Assembly: GCF_016908315.1 (NCBI RefSeq)
Contig: NZ_JAFBDQ010000006.1
Location: 62,001-126,000 of the forward strand
Source: Halanaerobacter jeridensis
GTDB lineage: Bacteria; Bacillota; Halanaerobiia; Halobacteroidales; Halobacteroidaceae
Direction: 5' to 3'
DNA: 64,000 nucleotides
The notes beneath the pieces are model-generated. The model was not told where the DNA came from, did not search any database, and was given only the letters and a program-made list of their open reading frames with translations. Below are positions 1-9,388 of the stretch, piece after piece. Position 1 is the stretch's first letter, and every line of letters begins with the position of its first letter. A program made the position numbers and the translations under genes.

Positions 1-879
1 TTATTAAATGGTGAAGAGGTTGATATTGAAACTACAATTACACAAGGGGATCAATTAGTAGTTGAATTAGGAGAACAAGGGAAGGCTGCAACAGGAGAGA
101 TTAGGGATGTTGTACCTGAACTTCCAACTCGAGAAGTAACTATTAATGGTACTGCTGTGGAGATAGAGCCAATTTATTATATGAATGGTAAAAAAGTAGG
201 TGCTGAAACTGAATTAGAAGATAGAGCAGAAGTAACATATGATATATTACAGACTGTAGGTGAAATAATTGAAGAAATATTAGAACTTCCTACTAGTAAA
301 ATAAGGACTAAAACTATTACTTATACTTTGAATGGAGAAGAAAAGCAGTATCAGCGTCAGAATTATCAGATTGTACTGAATGGGGAAGATGTTGACTTGA
401 GAGCCGAAGTTGATGAAGGAGATGAGTTAGTAATTGAAGAGAATGAAGCTGAATTATTAACTATTGCTGATGTAATAGAACAGCAGGATATAGATAATGA
501 CTTAGAGATTATATTTAATGGTCGAAAAATAGAAGTACCTAATCTAAACCAGAAGCTATTGAAGAATGGTCAGACAGCTACTAAAGATGATTTAGTTGGC
601 TCAGGAGATGAGATAGAATATAAAGCTGGAGGAATTAGATTAAATCAGTTGTTAAATCATATTAATTATGATATTTCTAATATATCAGCAGGAAAATTGA
701 AGGTGAAGAAGAATGGAGAGGAGATTAATTTCACTGAACAGTTAATTGATGGTGATGAAGTTGAACTCTATATTGAAAATAGTGCTCAAGATCAGCGAGA
801 AGAAGTAAAGAAAGAAATTAATAAGACTGATTCATTAGTACAATTAAAGAGGAAGTTGAATCAAAAGATAAATAACTGA
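1..879 (+). CDS. C-terminal part of a protein with repeated NG...DGDE modules (partial at 5' edge)
   Basis: The frame is open from base 1, so the gene starts outside the window; 292 residues plus stop are visible. The sequence is built of modules of about 60-80 residues, each ending in an 'NGxxx...L.dGDEv.i' turn (LLNGEEVDIE...QGDQLVV; LNGEDVDLR...EGDELVI; FNGRKIEV...GSGDEIEY; KKNGEEINF...DGDEVELY). This spacing resembles beta-grasp (ThiS-like) folds. The protein is very acidic and has no membrane segment. From memory, some clostridial FtsA/PilM-like ATPases of about 700 residues carry such tails, so this may be the tail of one; the ATPase part is not in view, so that is a guess. It ends at a bidirectional terminator shared with the convergent MATE gene. 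Confidence 0.6.
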   Translation, partial: LLNGEEVDIETTITQGDQLVVELGEQGKAATGEIRDVVPELPTREVTINGTAVEIEPIYYMNGKKVGAETELEDRAEVTYDILQTVGEIIEEILELPTSKIRTKTITYTLNGEEKQYQRQNYQIVLNGEDVDLRAEVDEGDELVIEENEAELLTIADVIEQQDIDNDLEIIFNGRKIEVPNLNQKLLKNGQTATKDDLVGSGDEIEYKAGGIRLNQLLNHINYDISNISAGKLKVKKNGEEINFTEQLIDGDEVELYIENSAQDQREEVKKEINKTDSLVQLKRKLNQKINN

Positions 880-887
880 TAATAAAA

Positions 888-915
888 AACCCCCAGATTG
901 GGGGTTGCTTTAATT
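888..915. terminator. Bidirectional rho-independent terminator
   Basis: A perfect 7-bp stem (AACCCCC / GGGGGTT, 888-894 with 900-906) with a 5-nt loop lies between two convergent genes. There is an A-run on the left and a T-rich stretch on the right, so it can serve both strands. Confidence 0.8.
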
Positions 916-2268
916 GATTTTGCTAAAAACTTTACGTAAAGTTAGTGATAGCCAAAAGATCATGATTATAGTAGCAATAGTCTCAGAAATAGGAAAGGCG
1001 TACCATAAATTAGATAAACCATAGAATTCTCCTAGAAAATACATAATTGGAAGTAATAAAATGATTTGACGTAAAAATGATAATAATAAGCTAGGCATTC
1101 CTTTTCCGATGGCTTGAAAAGTGGTAGAGCCAATAATTGCTGGACCAATAATCGGAAAAGCAATACTAATTTTCTTTAAAGCGCTGGCTCCAATTGATAC
1201 TAATTGTGGATCAGAGTTAAAGAGCAGAATTAATTCTTCAGCAAAAATCTGAAATAATACTAAACCTGCTGTAGTAAAGCTAATTGCTACAATAAAGCCA
1301 TATTTAATTGTCTTTTTCATCCGCTGTGGTTTATTATGTCCGTAATTATAGCCAATGATGGGCATATAGCCTTGAGTTAATCCAAAAACGGGCATAAAAA
1401 CAAAAGATTGGAGACGGAAATAAATACCCATAGCAGCTATAGCTAAGGGATGGTATTGGCTTAAAATCCAATTAACGCCTAAAATCATAATACTAGCTAA
1501 TAATTGCATCATCATTGCTGGTAAACCGACTTTATAGATTTTATAGATGATTGTAGCTTCAAATTTAAAGTCTTTCATTTTCAATTTAAGTTGATTATTG
1601 TCACTAAATAAAATAAAAGCAATGAAAATCCCACTAATAAACCTAGCTAATACTGTAGCATAAGCTGCTCCAGCAACTCCTAAAGTGGGAAAAAAGCCAA
1701 AACCAAAAATGAAGAATGGATCTAAAATAATATTAATAACTGCTCCAATTAACATGGTGAGCATGGGAGCAAAAGTATTGCCTTCCCCGCGAAGAATATT
1801 GTTAGCAATCATCGGGAAAAACATAGCTATTGACCCTAACATAATGATTCTAATATATTCGCTGCCAATGTTAATTAAATCGATATCATTAGTTAATAGT
1901 TGAAATAATTCGCGCGAATAAAAATATCCAATTAAGAAAAAAAGCACTCCATAAATTAGAGTGATGGCAATAGTATGTTCAGCTGCATTATCAGCTTGCT
2001 GATCTTGCCCTGAGCCTAATAGTCGTGAAATCAAAGAACTACTGCCAACACCTGTTCCTACGGCAATAGCAATTAAGAGTATTTGAATAGGAAAAGATAA
2101 AGAAAGGGCCGATAAGGCTTGTTTACTATAGCGACCAATATAAATACTGTCAACTACATTGTATAAAGCTTGAATCATCATCCCAATAATCGATGGTACG
2201 GAGAGTTTAAATAGTAACGGTAATATCTTTTCTGTACCTAAACGGTCAGATTTTTTAGTTAGTTCCAT
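910..2268 (-). CDS. MATE family multidrug/sodium antiporter
   Basis: 452 residues with about 12 hydrophobic segments, the usual length for the MATE family. The N-terminus (MELTKKSDRLGTEKILPLL, then LSVPSIIGMMIQALYNVVDS and IYIGRYSKQALSALSLSFPI) is the classic MatE domain signature, and a second MatE half starts near residue 240. It probably exports drugs or metabolites across the cytoplasmic membrane using a Na+ or H+ gradient. The substrate cannot be told from sequence. The start is supported by a strong AGGAGG 8 nt upstream. It is a single-gene unit, convergent with the gene before it. Confidence 0.9.
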   Translation of the reverse strand: MELTKKSDRLGTEKILPLLFKLSVPSIIGMMIQALYNVVDSIYIGRYSKQALSALSLSFPIQILLIAIAVGTGVGSSSLISRLLGSGQDQQADNAAEHTIAITLIYGVLFFLIGYFYSRELFQLLTNDIDLINIGSEYIRIIMLGSIAMFFPMIANNILRGEGNTFAPMLTMLIGAVINIILDPFFIFGFGFFPTLGVAGAAYATVLARFISGIFIAFILFSDNNQLKLKMKDFKFEATIIYKIYKVGLPAMMMQLLASIMILGVNWILSQYHPLAIAAMGIYFRLQSFVFMPVFGLTQGYMPIIGYNYGHNKPQRMKKTIKYGFIVAISFTTAGLVLFQIFAEELILLFNSDPQLVSIGASALKKISIAFPIIGPAIIGSTTFQAIGKGMPSLLLSFLRQIILLLPIMYFLGEFYGLSNLWYAFPISETIATIIMIFWLSLTLRKVFSKIN

Positions 2269-2317
2269 TATTGTTCCTCCTACTGAAAATAATACTATAA
2301 AATTAATTATTAAAATA

Positions 2318-2349
2318 AGTGACGAGTAGATATTGTTTTACTCGTCACT
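2318..2349. other. Perfect 11-bp hairpin upstream of the MATE gene
   Basis: AGTGACGAGTA (2318-2328) pairs perfectly with TACTCGTCACT (2339-2349) around a 10-nt loop. It sits about 50 nt upstream of the MATE start codon. Read on the minus strand it is followed by a moderately T-rich stretch, so it could be a leader attenuator or an operator. No ligand or regulator is suggested by the sequence. Confidence 0.35.
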
Positions 2350-2428
2350 AAAATTAAGAATAATAACTTAATTATATATAAAATAGAAAGTAATATCAAT
2401 TTAGAATGTCAAAAAAGGATGTGAAATT

Positions 2429-2797
2429 ATGAATTTTGCTGGAATAGATTTAATTTTTGCTCTTTTAACGGTTGGAATAATAGTGATAATTAGATTTATG
2501 ACTACAAAATTACCAGAAACTATTTTAATTAAAGGACAAGATAATCAAATTATATTCTCATTAGCTAAGAAAAATATAAAATATTTAATTATAGGATTAG
2601 GACTTTATGTATGGCTGATGGAATTCATAATTGTTAATGAATTATTGTTATTAAGATTAATTACGCCGTTATTATTAGAAGGAAGTCTATTTGCTTTATT
2701 AATCATTACTAATTTAGGTTATAGAAAGTTAGGTGAAAGACTGACAATTACGGGATTTTTTCTATTTGTAGTTAGTGTTGTTTATTTAGTGTTATAG
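2429..2797 (+). CDS. Small integral membrane protein, function unknown
   Basis: 122 residues with four predicted membrane segments (about residues 5-24, 50-68, 72-95 and 101-121) and a short polar loop at 26-48. I do not recognise a family. The start is supported by an AAGGATGTG box 8-9 nt before the ATG. It is a single gene whose last 16 bases overlap the 3' end of the convergent gene 2782-3855, so the two transcripts would be antisense at their tails. No adjacent terminator hairpin was seen. Confidence 0.55.
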   Translation: MNFAGIDLIFALLTVGIIVIIRFMTTKLPETILIKGQDNQIIFSLAKKNIKYLIIGLGLYVWLMEFIIVNELLLLRLITPLLLEGSLFALLIITNLGYRKLGERLTITGFFLFVVSVVYLVL

Positions 2798-3855
2798 CTA
2801 TTATCTTCAAAAATAAGTTGTTTATTAATTGAAATTAATCGGTGATTAATAGCCACTTTCCATACTTCTTCCAGCTTAGCTTGGGGGGAAACGATTATTT
2901 TTTCTTCTTTAGTTACTGGAACTTTAAATTTGAATTTAACTTGAGGATTGAAATAATGCCAAGCTTCTTTGCTTAAAGAAATTTCTTGCTCTTTAATTTC
3001 CATTATAGTTAATAATTTTAGTAGTTCTTTATTCTCTGTATTAATCTTTTGTAAGTGTAATTCTTGTTGGGCAAAGTCTAAAGGGATTTTTTTAGATAAT
3101 GGGTAATGACTGAGTACAGCAATTATTTTTCTTAAAGCTGATTCAGACTTTGGGAAAAAAGTATCAATGGCTGATAATATCTTTTGTTGTTGAGAACTTT
3201 GCAGCCAAGATTTAAATTCAGGCTTGATTTTAAATTGTTTTGAAATGAGATTATAATTATAACTATAGTTTAATAGTTTATGATATAGAGTATTAGTATG
3301 AAGTTTAGTAAAATTAATTTTTTTTAGAAATGAAAGCAATTGTTTTTCAGTTAATAGTTTTTCTTTAGTTTTAGAAAAATATTTAATTTGGGATAGGATT
3401 AAAACTAAATAGTGGAAAAATGATAGATTGGATTTATTATTTTTAACTTTTACTTCTGTTCCAAATTTAAATTTTTTAGGAGTTGAATTATCTTTATTAA
3501 AAGTTGAAGTAGATAAAATATTTTTAAGTAGTGGCTTTAATTCAGAAAACAGATAGCAAAAATCACTTTGTTTATAAATCGATCCATAATCTAATAATTT
3601 ATGATAACTAGTTAAATCTAGGCTATTCTTATTAATAGATTCAGTTGTTAATAGTTTTTTGAGTACTTGTTGCTCGGACTTATTGAATTGATTGTTAATT
3701 AATTTTTTTAGATAATCCCCTTGGGCTAATTTATTTGTAACTTGATTACTAATCCAACGACGCGAAAAATCTGGATTATAATAAATTCCATGTTGCTCAG
3801 TCAATTCTTTAATGCGCTTGTGGTCTACATTATGCAAATAAGTTTTTAATTTCAT
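2782..3855 (-). CDS. Lysine-rich hypothetical protein
   Basis: 357 residues, basic and rich in Lys, Leu, Ser and Gln, with no membrane segment, signal peptide or cysteine cluster. The sequence reads as a string of alpha helices broken by low-complexity stretches (SEQQVLKKLL; QKILSAIDTFFPKSESALRK). That arrangement could be a winged-helix or helicase-accessory-like DNA-binding protein, but no motif proves it. The start is well supported by AGGAGG 6 nt upstream. The gene is monocistronic and convergent with 2429-2797. A large coding region with a strong ribosome site makes it a real gene of unknown function. Confidence 0.6.
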   Translation of the reverse strand: MKLKTYLHNVDHKRIKELTEQHGIYYNPDFSRRWISNQVTNKLAQGDYLKKLINNQFNKSEQQVLKKLLTTESINKNSLDLTSYHKLLDYGSIYKQSDFCYLFSELKPLLKNILSTSTFNKDNSTPKKFKFGTEVKVKNNKSNLSFFHYLVLILSQIKYFSKTKEKLLTEKQLLSFLKKINFTKLHTNTLYHKLLNYSYNYNLISKQFKIKPEFKSWLQSSQQQKILSAIDTFFPKSESALRKIIAVLSHYPLSKKIPLDFAQQELHLQKINTENKELLKLLTIMEIKEQEISLSKEAWHYFNPQVKFKFKVPVTKEEKIIVSPQAKLEEVWKVAINHRLISINKQLIFEDNSYNTK

Positions 3856-4021
3856 GTTTTTCCTCCTTTTAATTAAAAGTAATCAGTATATTATTATGTA
3901 AAGTATAGATTTTAAATTACTGTCCACGGATAATATTGCTAAAAAAGTAAAAAAGTTTAGGGTAACATTTAAAGTTGACTATCATAATTATAAGAGTAGA
4001 GCATTAAAAGGAGGGTTTAGC

Positions 4022-4324
4022 ATGGATAAAGAGAGTTTGTCTAGTGAGGAATTAGCTAAAAAGTTAGGATTCAGTGAAGAATTGATGGAGCAGATGGGAA
4101 TAAAAAAATTAACTGCTGAACAGCTACAAATGTTGCATACTGTAATTGATTTACATTCTAATGATCAAGAAGCTTTAAGCAATTTAGTTAAAGAAACAGG
4201 ACTTGAAGGAATTTTAAATAATTTACCTAATGTAAAGCAGAATAATATTAATAATCAAGAACAATTGTCAAAATTATTAGAACAGATAAAAGAAATAACT
4301 GCTAAAAAAGATTTAAATTTATAA
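4022..4324 (+). CDS. Small helical acidic hypothetical protein
   Basis: 100 residues, soluble, without cysteine or membrane segments. The N-terminal half (SSEELAKKLGFSEELMEQMG) looks like two or three short helices with a degenerate helix-turn-helix rhythm; the C-terminal third (about residues 75-95) is a short coiled coil. The start is supported by AAAAGGAGGG 6 nt before ATG. It stands alone 110 bp upstream of korA. I do not recognise a family. It may be a small regulator, but nothing in the sequence proves DNA binding. Confidence 0.5.
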   Translation: MDKESLSSEELAKKLGFSEELMEQMGIKKLTAEQLQMLHTVIDLHSNDQEALSNLVKETGLEGILNNLPNVKQNNINNQEQLSKLLEQIKEITAKKDLNL

Positions 4325-4433
4325 TCCAATTAAAAAGAATAGTTATCATTTTTAACAAGGAATAATAAAATTTCTCTAGAAAAAGTAATTATGAGAGTTA
4401 TTTTGTAACAATTTATCGAGGAGGGTAAAAAAT

Positions 4434-6128
4434 ATGAATTTGAACATAGTAATTGGTGGAGAAGCGGGACAGGGATTGAAAACCCTAAGTAATATTTTAA
4501 GCAAAACTTTTTTCAAGATGGGATTTAAGATTTATTCTAGCAAAGACTATATGTCCCGAGTTCGCGGGGGACATAATTTTATGAGTATTAGAGTAGGAAC
4601 TGAAGAATTAACAGGGCCAACAACTGATGAAGATATTTTATTGGCCCTCAATGAGGAAACAATTGAGCGACATCAGGATAATGTAACTGATGATGGTGTA
4701 ATTGTATATGATGGTGAAATTGATGTAGATGCTGATATTGTGACAGTAGATGCTGGAGATATTGCCAAAGGAATTGGAAACTCTAAAGTTGCTAATACAG
4801 TTTTCGTAGGAGCATTATTGAAATTATTAGACTTAGATTTAGATATAGCTAAAAAAGTTTTGAAAGATTATTTTGCTGATAAAGGTGAAGAAATTGCTAA
4901 AGTTAATGCTGAAGCTCTAGAGCAGGGTTATGAGGCAGTCAATAATCAATTTTCTTTACCTGAAGTAGACAAAGAAGAGGAAGAAATGCTGATTAGTGGA
5001 AATCAAGCAGTAGGTTTAGGAGCAGTGATGGCAGGAGTTAAGTTTTATTCTGCTTATCCAATGACTCCATCGACGGGAATTATGAATTATATAGCTAGTA
5101 AAGAGAATGAATTAGGAATTGTAGTTGAACAAGCTGAAGATGAAATTGCTGCTATTAATATGGCAGTTGGGGCATCTTATAGTGGTATTAGAGCTATGAC
5201 AGGAACTTCCGGTGGAGGATTTTCTTTGATGAATGAAGGATTAGGTTTAGCTGGAATAACTGAAACTCCATTAGTAATTGCTGAAGTTCAGCGCCCAGGT
5301 CCAGCAACTGGATTACCAACTAGAACGGGACAGGGTGACTTATCTTTTGTAATTAATGCTTCACAAGGTGAATTTCCATTAATGGTGATGGCACCGCGGA
5401 CTGCTGAAGATGCCTTTTATCAAACTATGCGTGCCTTTAATTTAGCTGAAAACTACCAAATTCCAGTGATTATTTTAAGTGATACCTTCTTAGCTGATTC
5501 TAAGAAGAATATTTCTGAACTTGATATTGAGCAGGTGGAAATTGAATCTGGATTTATGTCTGATGAAGAAGCAGCAGAAGTTGAAGACTATAAACGTTAT
5601 GAATTAACTGAAGATGGTATTTCACCATTAGCTTATCCAGGTCAGCTAGAAGATGATGTAGTGTTAGTTGATAGTGATGAGCATGATGAATATGGTCATA
5701 TTATTGAAGATGCTGAAACAAGAAATAAAATGGTAGAAAAGAGAGATGCTAAATTACAAAAGTTAGCTTCCGAAGAAATAACTGAGCCTGAATATTGTGG
5801 TCCGGAGGAAGCAGATTATGTGCTTGTGAGTTGGGGTTCTACTTATGGACCTGCTTTAGAAGCACAAGAATTGCTACAAGAAGATGGAGCTGAAGTAGGA
5901 TTATTATCCTTTAATGATCTATGGCCATTACCAACTCAAAAAATAGAAGAGTTAGCAGAAGATGATACTGAATTGATAGTAGTAGAAAATAATTATACAG
6001 GGCAATTTGCTAAATTATTGAGAACAGAAACAGGTATTAATGCCCAGCATAATATCTTGAAATATGATGGAAGACCGTTTACTGGAGCAGAAATTTATAA
6101 TCGAATTCAAGATGAGGTGATTAAGTAA
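4434..6128 (+). CDS. korA: 2-oxoacid:acceptor oxidoreductase, fused gamma-alpha subunit
   Basis: 564 residues. Residues 1-180 are the gamma (catalytic, POR) domain with GGEAGQGLKTLSN and SRVRGGHNFMSIR; residues about 190-430 are the pyrimidine-binding alpha domain (YPMTPSTGI, GTSGGGFSLMNEGL), followed by the C-terminal transketolase-like domain from about 455. Together with the beta subunit downstream it oxidatively decarboxylates a 2-oxoacid to acyl-CoA and reduces ferredoxin. The fused gamma-alpha order is typical of KorA-type 2-oxoglutarate or branched-chain enzymes; the exact substrate is not proven. The stop codon overlaps the korB start by one base, so the two are translationally coupled. 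A GGAGGG ribosome site precedes the ATG. Confidence 0.88.
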   Translation: MNLNIVIGGEAGQGLKTLSNILSKTFFKMGFKIYSSKDYMSRVRGGHNFMSIRVGTEELTGPTTDEDILLALNEETIERHQDNVTDDGVIVYDGEIDVDADIVTVDAGDIAKGIGNSKVANTVFVGALLKLLDLDLDIAKKVLKDYFADKGEEIAKVNAEALEQGYEAVNNQFSLPEVDKEEEEMLISGNQAVGLGAVMAGVKFYSAYPMTPSTGIMNYIASKENELGIVVEQAEDEIAAINMAVGASYSGIRAMTGTSGGGFSLMNEGLGLAGITETPLVIAEVQRPGPATGLPTRTGQGDLSFVINASQGEFPLMVMAPRTAEDAFYQTMRAFNLAENYQIPVIILSDTFLADSKKNISELDIEQVEIESGFMSDEEAAEVEDYKRYELTEDGISPLAYPGQLEDDVVLVDSDEHDEYGHIIEDAETRNKMVEKRDAKLQKLASEEITEPEYCGPEEADYVLVSWGSTYGPALEAQELLQEDGAEVGLLSFNDLWPLPTQKIEELAEDDTELIVVENNYTGQFAKLLRTETGINAQHNILKYDGRPFTGAEIYNRIQDEVIK

Positions 6129-6985
6129 TGGTAGATAAAGCTATGTATGAAGGCAATAGAGAGACTGCTTGGTGTCCTGGTTGTGGAAACTTTCCGCTGC
6201 GACAAGTATTAGTTGATGCATTAGCAGATTTAGATTTAAAACCATCTCAAGTTGCAATGTTTACAGGAATCGGACAAGCGCCGAAGATGCCTCATTATAT
6301 GAAAGTGAATGGGTTTAATGGTTTACATGGTCGAGCTTTACCGCCGGCATTAGGAATGCGAGTTGCTAATAAAGATATGAAAGTAATTGTAGAAACTGGT
6401 GATGGTAATGCTTATGGTGAAGGGGGCAATCATTTGCTCCATAATATTCGCCGTAATCCTGATTTGGCCCATTTTGTTCATGATAATCAAATTTATGGTC
6501 TGACTAAAGGTCAAGCTTCACCAACTACAGGCGAAGAGATTGAAACTGCAGTGCAGCCGAATGGAATTACTGCTCAACCTTTAAATCCTATCAAATTAGC
6601 TGTGAGTATGGAAGCTAGTTTTGTAGCACGAGGATTTGTCGGTAATAGAGACCATCTAAAGATGTTGATGCAGGAAGCACTTAAGCACAGGGGATATGCG
6701 TTAATCGATATTTTACAGCCATGTGTTTCCTTTAATAAGGTGAATACTTATCAATGGTATGCGAAAAGAGTCTATGAAATTGGTGAAGAGTATGACCCGA
6801 CTAATTATGATGCAGCAATGAAGAAAGCAGAAGAATGGGGCGATGATATTCCATTAGGTATCATTTATAAAAATGAAGATAAAGCAATTTTTCATGATAA
6901 ATTGCCACAAGTAGATGACAAACCATTAGTTGAAAAAGAAAGCACTCCTCAAGATAAAGAATATTTATTAAAAGAATTTAAATAA
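6128..6985 (+). CDS. korB: 2-oxoacid:acceptor oxidoreductase, beta (TPP-binding) subunit
   Basis: 285 residues. The N-terminal CPGCG motif (about residues 17-21) and a later cysteine (QPCVSF, about 201) are the usual [4Fe-4S] ligands of this subunit. The thiamine-diphosphate motif is GDGNAYGEGGNH, followed by DNQIYGLTKGQ and ASPT, which contact TPP and Mg2+. It works in the cytoplasm with KorA to pass electrons from the 2-oxoacid to ferredoxin. No separate ferredoxin-like delta subunit is present, as usual for the two-subunit type. Translation is coupled to korA (TAATG overlap), and the operon ends at a perfect 40-nt palindromic terminator. Confidence 0.9.
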   Translation: MVDKAMYEGNRETAWCPGCGNFPLRQVLVDALADLDLKPSQVAMFTGIGQAPKMPHYMKVNGFNGLHGRALPPALGMRVANKDMKVIVETGDGNAYGEGGNHLLHNIRRNPDLAHFVHDNQIYGLTKGQASPTTGEEIETAVQPNGITAQPLNPIKLAVSMEASFVARGFVGNRDHLKMLMQEALKHRGYALIDILQPCVSFNKVNTYQWYAKRVYEIGEEYDPTNYDAAMKKAEEWGDDIPLGIIYKNEDKAIFHDKLPQVDDKPLVEKESTPQDKEYLLKEFK

Positions 6986-7024
6986 CATTAAAAATCAGCC
7001 CTATATAGGGCTGATTTTTAATGT
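6985..7024 (+). terminator. Rho-independent terminator after korAB
   Basis: A perfect 20+20 nt palindrome whose core is AAAAATCAGCCCTA / TAGGGCTGATTTTT. The T-run is inside the right arm. It begins on the last base of the korB stop codon. Confidence 0.88.
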
Positions 7025-7207
7025 TTAAGCTAATTATTTTCTCATCCCCATATCATTATATTTATTTTTCCAATAAAATATAATTTATTCAAATTAAAAG
7101 AAGGGATATGTAAATTAAATCAGAAATAATAAGATAAGATATGTATTTTTGTTAAAATTAGTATAATTTATAAAAATAAAGATAAATTGTAATGGGGAGA
7201 TGTGAAA

Positions 7208-8422
7208 ATGGATGTATTTGTAGCTAGACAACCAATTTTTGATATTAATAAGAATGTATATGGTTATGAATTGCTATATCGAGATGGAATTGATAATTAT
7301 TATAAGCATATTGATGGTGATGTAGCAACATCTGAAGTTTTAAATAGTAGTTTTTTTCTAATTGGATTAAAAAGTTTGACTAATTGTAAAAGAGCATTTA
7401 TTAATTTCACTACTAATTTAATTCAAAGTGAAGTCCCTACTATCTTTGATAATCAATTAATTGTAATTGAAATACTAGAAGATATAAATTTGAATTTTGA
7501 AATTATTAATTCTTGTCAAAAGTTAAAAGAAGAAGGCTATATGATTGCTTTAGACGATTTTATATTTAAACCTAAATATTTATCTTTACTAGACTTAGCT
7601 GATATGATCAAAGTGGATTTTTTAGCTACTACTCGTAAAGAGAGAGAACAAATAGCTAATATTGCTTTAGCAAAAGGTATTTCTATTTTAGCCGAAAAAG
7701 TAGAGACGCAAGAAGAATTTGAAGAAGCTGTTGAGTTAGGTTTTTCTTATTTCCAGGGCTATTTTTTTAGTAAACCAGTTGTTATGAGTGGGAAAGATTT
7801 GCCAATTTCTCCATCTAATTATTTTAGAATTTTAGAGGAATTACATATTGCAGAACCTGATTTAGATAAAGTAGCAGTTATCTTAGAAAGAGATTTATCT
7901 CTATCATATAAACTATTAAAATTAATTAATTCAGCAGCTTTTCCAATTAGAGGACGAATTGATTCTATTAAAAAAGCCGTTACTATGTTAGGAATAGATG
8001 AATTTGAAAAATGGATCAATCTAATTATTTTAAAAGAATTATGTGAACAGAAGCCAAAAGAAATAATTCGCTTATCTATTATTAGAGCTAAATTTTCTGA
8101 GTTAATAGCTCAAGAAATAGGGAGAGAGGATAAATCTAAATTCTTTATGATGGGCATGTTTTCTTTATTAGATGTGCTAATGAATGATAGATTTGAAAAT
8201 TTATTATCTGAGTTACCAATTCCTGAAGAAATAAAAAGTGCTCTATTAAAAGAAGATGGTATCTTTGCTAATGTACTTAAATTAGTATTAGCATATGAAA
8301 AGGCAGAATGGCAAAAACTATCTCAAAATGCTAGAGAACTAGAAATAGAAGAGGATAAAATAGCTAATTTTTATCAAAAATCAATTGAGTGGTGTAATAA
8401 TGTTTTAGCACACACAGCTTAA
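7208..8422 (+). CDS. EAL-HDOD signalling protein (YuxH type)
   Basis: 404 residues: an N-terminal EAL-like domain (about 1-200) and a C-terminal HDOD domain (about 205-390). The start MDVFVARQPIFD is the family's usual N-terminus; GGGGAG 8 nt before this ATG fits better than the GTG two codons upstream. The EAL domain is degenerate: the signature loop reads YELLYR, and the ELTE-like site reads EILED although IALDDF is kept. It probably does not hydrolyse c-di-GMP and acts instead as a binding or scaffold protein for motility or stress signalling. It is a monocistronic gene with its own terminator. Confidence 0.82.
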   Translation: MDVFVARQPIFDINKNVYGYELLYRDGIDNYYKHIDGDVATSEVLNSSFFLIGLKSLTNCKRAFINFTTNLIQSEVPTIFDNQLIVIEILEDINLNFEIINSCQKLKEEGYMIALDDFIFKPKYLSLLDLADMIKVDFLATTRKEREQIANIALAKGISILAEKVETQEEFEEAVELGFSYFQGYFFSKPVVMSGKDLPISPSNYFRILEELHIAEPDLDKVAVILERDLSLSYKLLKLINSAAFPIRGRIDSIKKAVTMLGIDEFEKWINLIILKELCEQKPKEIIRLSIIRAKFSELIAQEIGREDKSKFFMMGMFSLLDVLMNDRFENLLSELPIPEEIKSALLKEDGIFANVLKLVLAYEKAEWQKLSQNARELEIEEDKIANFYQKSIEWCNNVLAHTA

Positions 8423-8445
8423 GTATGAATAATTAAATTGCTACC

Positions 8446-8474
8446 AGACCACCTTCAAAGGTGGTCTTTTTTTA
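8446..8474 (+). terminator. Rho-independent terminator after the EAL-HDOD gene
   Basis: AGACCACCT pairs with AGGTGGTCT around a 4-nt loop, followed by a run of seven or more T. Confidence 0.9.
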
Positions 8475-8536
8475 ATGAATTTAAATTAGCAGACTAAAGC
8501 CTTGACCCATATGATAGTAAAAAAGGAGGGAAAAAA

Positions 8537-9364
8537 ATGAGTAAATGTATTGAAATTAATTATAATTGTTCTAAATTAGCTGATTTTATAAGAAATTTAA
8601 AATCTGAATTTCTTACTATAATTATTAAGGCAGGAGGAAGTCGTAATTCCGAAAATTGTTGTTGTGTCCAGAGGGGGTATTTTTGTAAATTGAATCATAA
8701 TCTTATTCAATTATTTAATAAAGAAAAAAATAGTAAAATTTATATCCCCTTAGATGCAGTAGCGGCAATTATTATCTCTGAAGAATGTACTACTCAAGAA
8801 GAAAATAATACTGATAAGAATAGTGAAAATGAAATTGATAAAGATAATGCTGAAATTAAAGATTCTAAAGAACAGCAGGATACAGATATTTCTCAGGAAG
8901 AAGAAGTTGAAGTGAGTGATGATTTAATTAGTGAAAGAAGAGTATATGGATATGGTCGCAAGATAAATATTGATTTTTTAAAGAAAAAAAATGATTTTAT
9001 TGTTACAGAAATAAATATCACAGAATTATCTCTATCAACGTATTCTTTAGAAATAGAAAAGAGTTTTATCTATTATTTCCATAAAGATGGTATTAATGAT
9101 CGGGCAATAGAGTTATTAGTATCACCATCAAGTCCAGGAAAGATTGAAGAAATCATTACTAATCGGGCTAAAACCAAAGCAATAATTAAGGGTCAGGGAA
9201 TAGTTCATATTGATTCAGAAAATAAAGGAGAGTGCGAATTTAAGTTATTAGTAACTAAAAATAGGGCATTGATTAAGATAATTGAAGGAAATGAGGTCTT
9301 AGAACGCCATGATAAAGAATTGGTAGGAGTTTGTGAACAAGAGAATAAACCATTTTCTATATAA
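8537..9364 (+). CDS. Spore-locus protein with N-terminal three-Cys small-barrel-like domain
   Basis: 275 residues. Residues about 10-75 contain a module shared with 12063-12314 and 12301-12900: hydrophobic strands, a CC pair (here NCCCV), then G.FCK, a second strand pair, and a closing 'YIPLDAVAAIII'. This rhythm resembles small Sm/KOW-like barrels such as the DUF2642 spore-coat family, a fold guess and not a proven match. An acidic low-complexity linker (residues about 85-130) follows, then a second beta-rich domain of about 140 residues with no recognisable motif. The strong AAGGAGGG supports the start. It opens the 12-kb SPOCS-rich locus, which suggests a spore-envelope role. Confidence 0.6.
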   Translation: MSKCIEINYNCSKLADFIRNLKSEFLTIIIKAGGSRNSENCCCVQRGYFCKLNHNLIQLFNKEKNSKIYIPLDAVAAIIISEECTTQEENNTDKNSENEIDKDNAEIKDSKEQQDTDISQEEEVEVSDDLISERRVYGYGRKINIDFLKKKNDFIVTEINITELSLSTYSLEIEKSFIYYFHKDGINDRAIELLVSPSSPGKIEEIITNRAKTKAIIKGQGIVHIDSENKGECEFKLLVTKNRALIKIIEGNEVLERHDKELVGVCEQENKPFSI

Positions 9365-9388
9365 AGTTTCACTGTACAGTGAAGCTTT
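9363..9388 (+). terminator. Hairpin at the end of gene 8537-9364
   Basis: AAAGTTTCACTG and CAGTGAAGCTTT form a 12-bp stem (one G-U pair) with a 2-nt loop, starting at the stop codon. No strong T-run follows, so termination is probable but not certain. Confidence 0.5.

Noticed and set aside
8500-8520. Third sigma-K-like promoter (CATATGATA) before gene 8537
   Set aside because: The -10 nonamer fits, but no AC lies 16-17 nt upstream.
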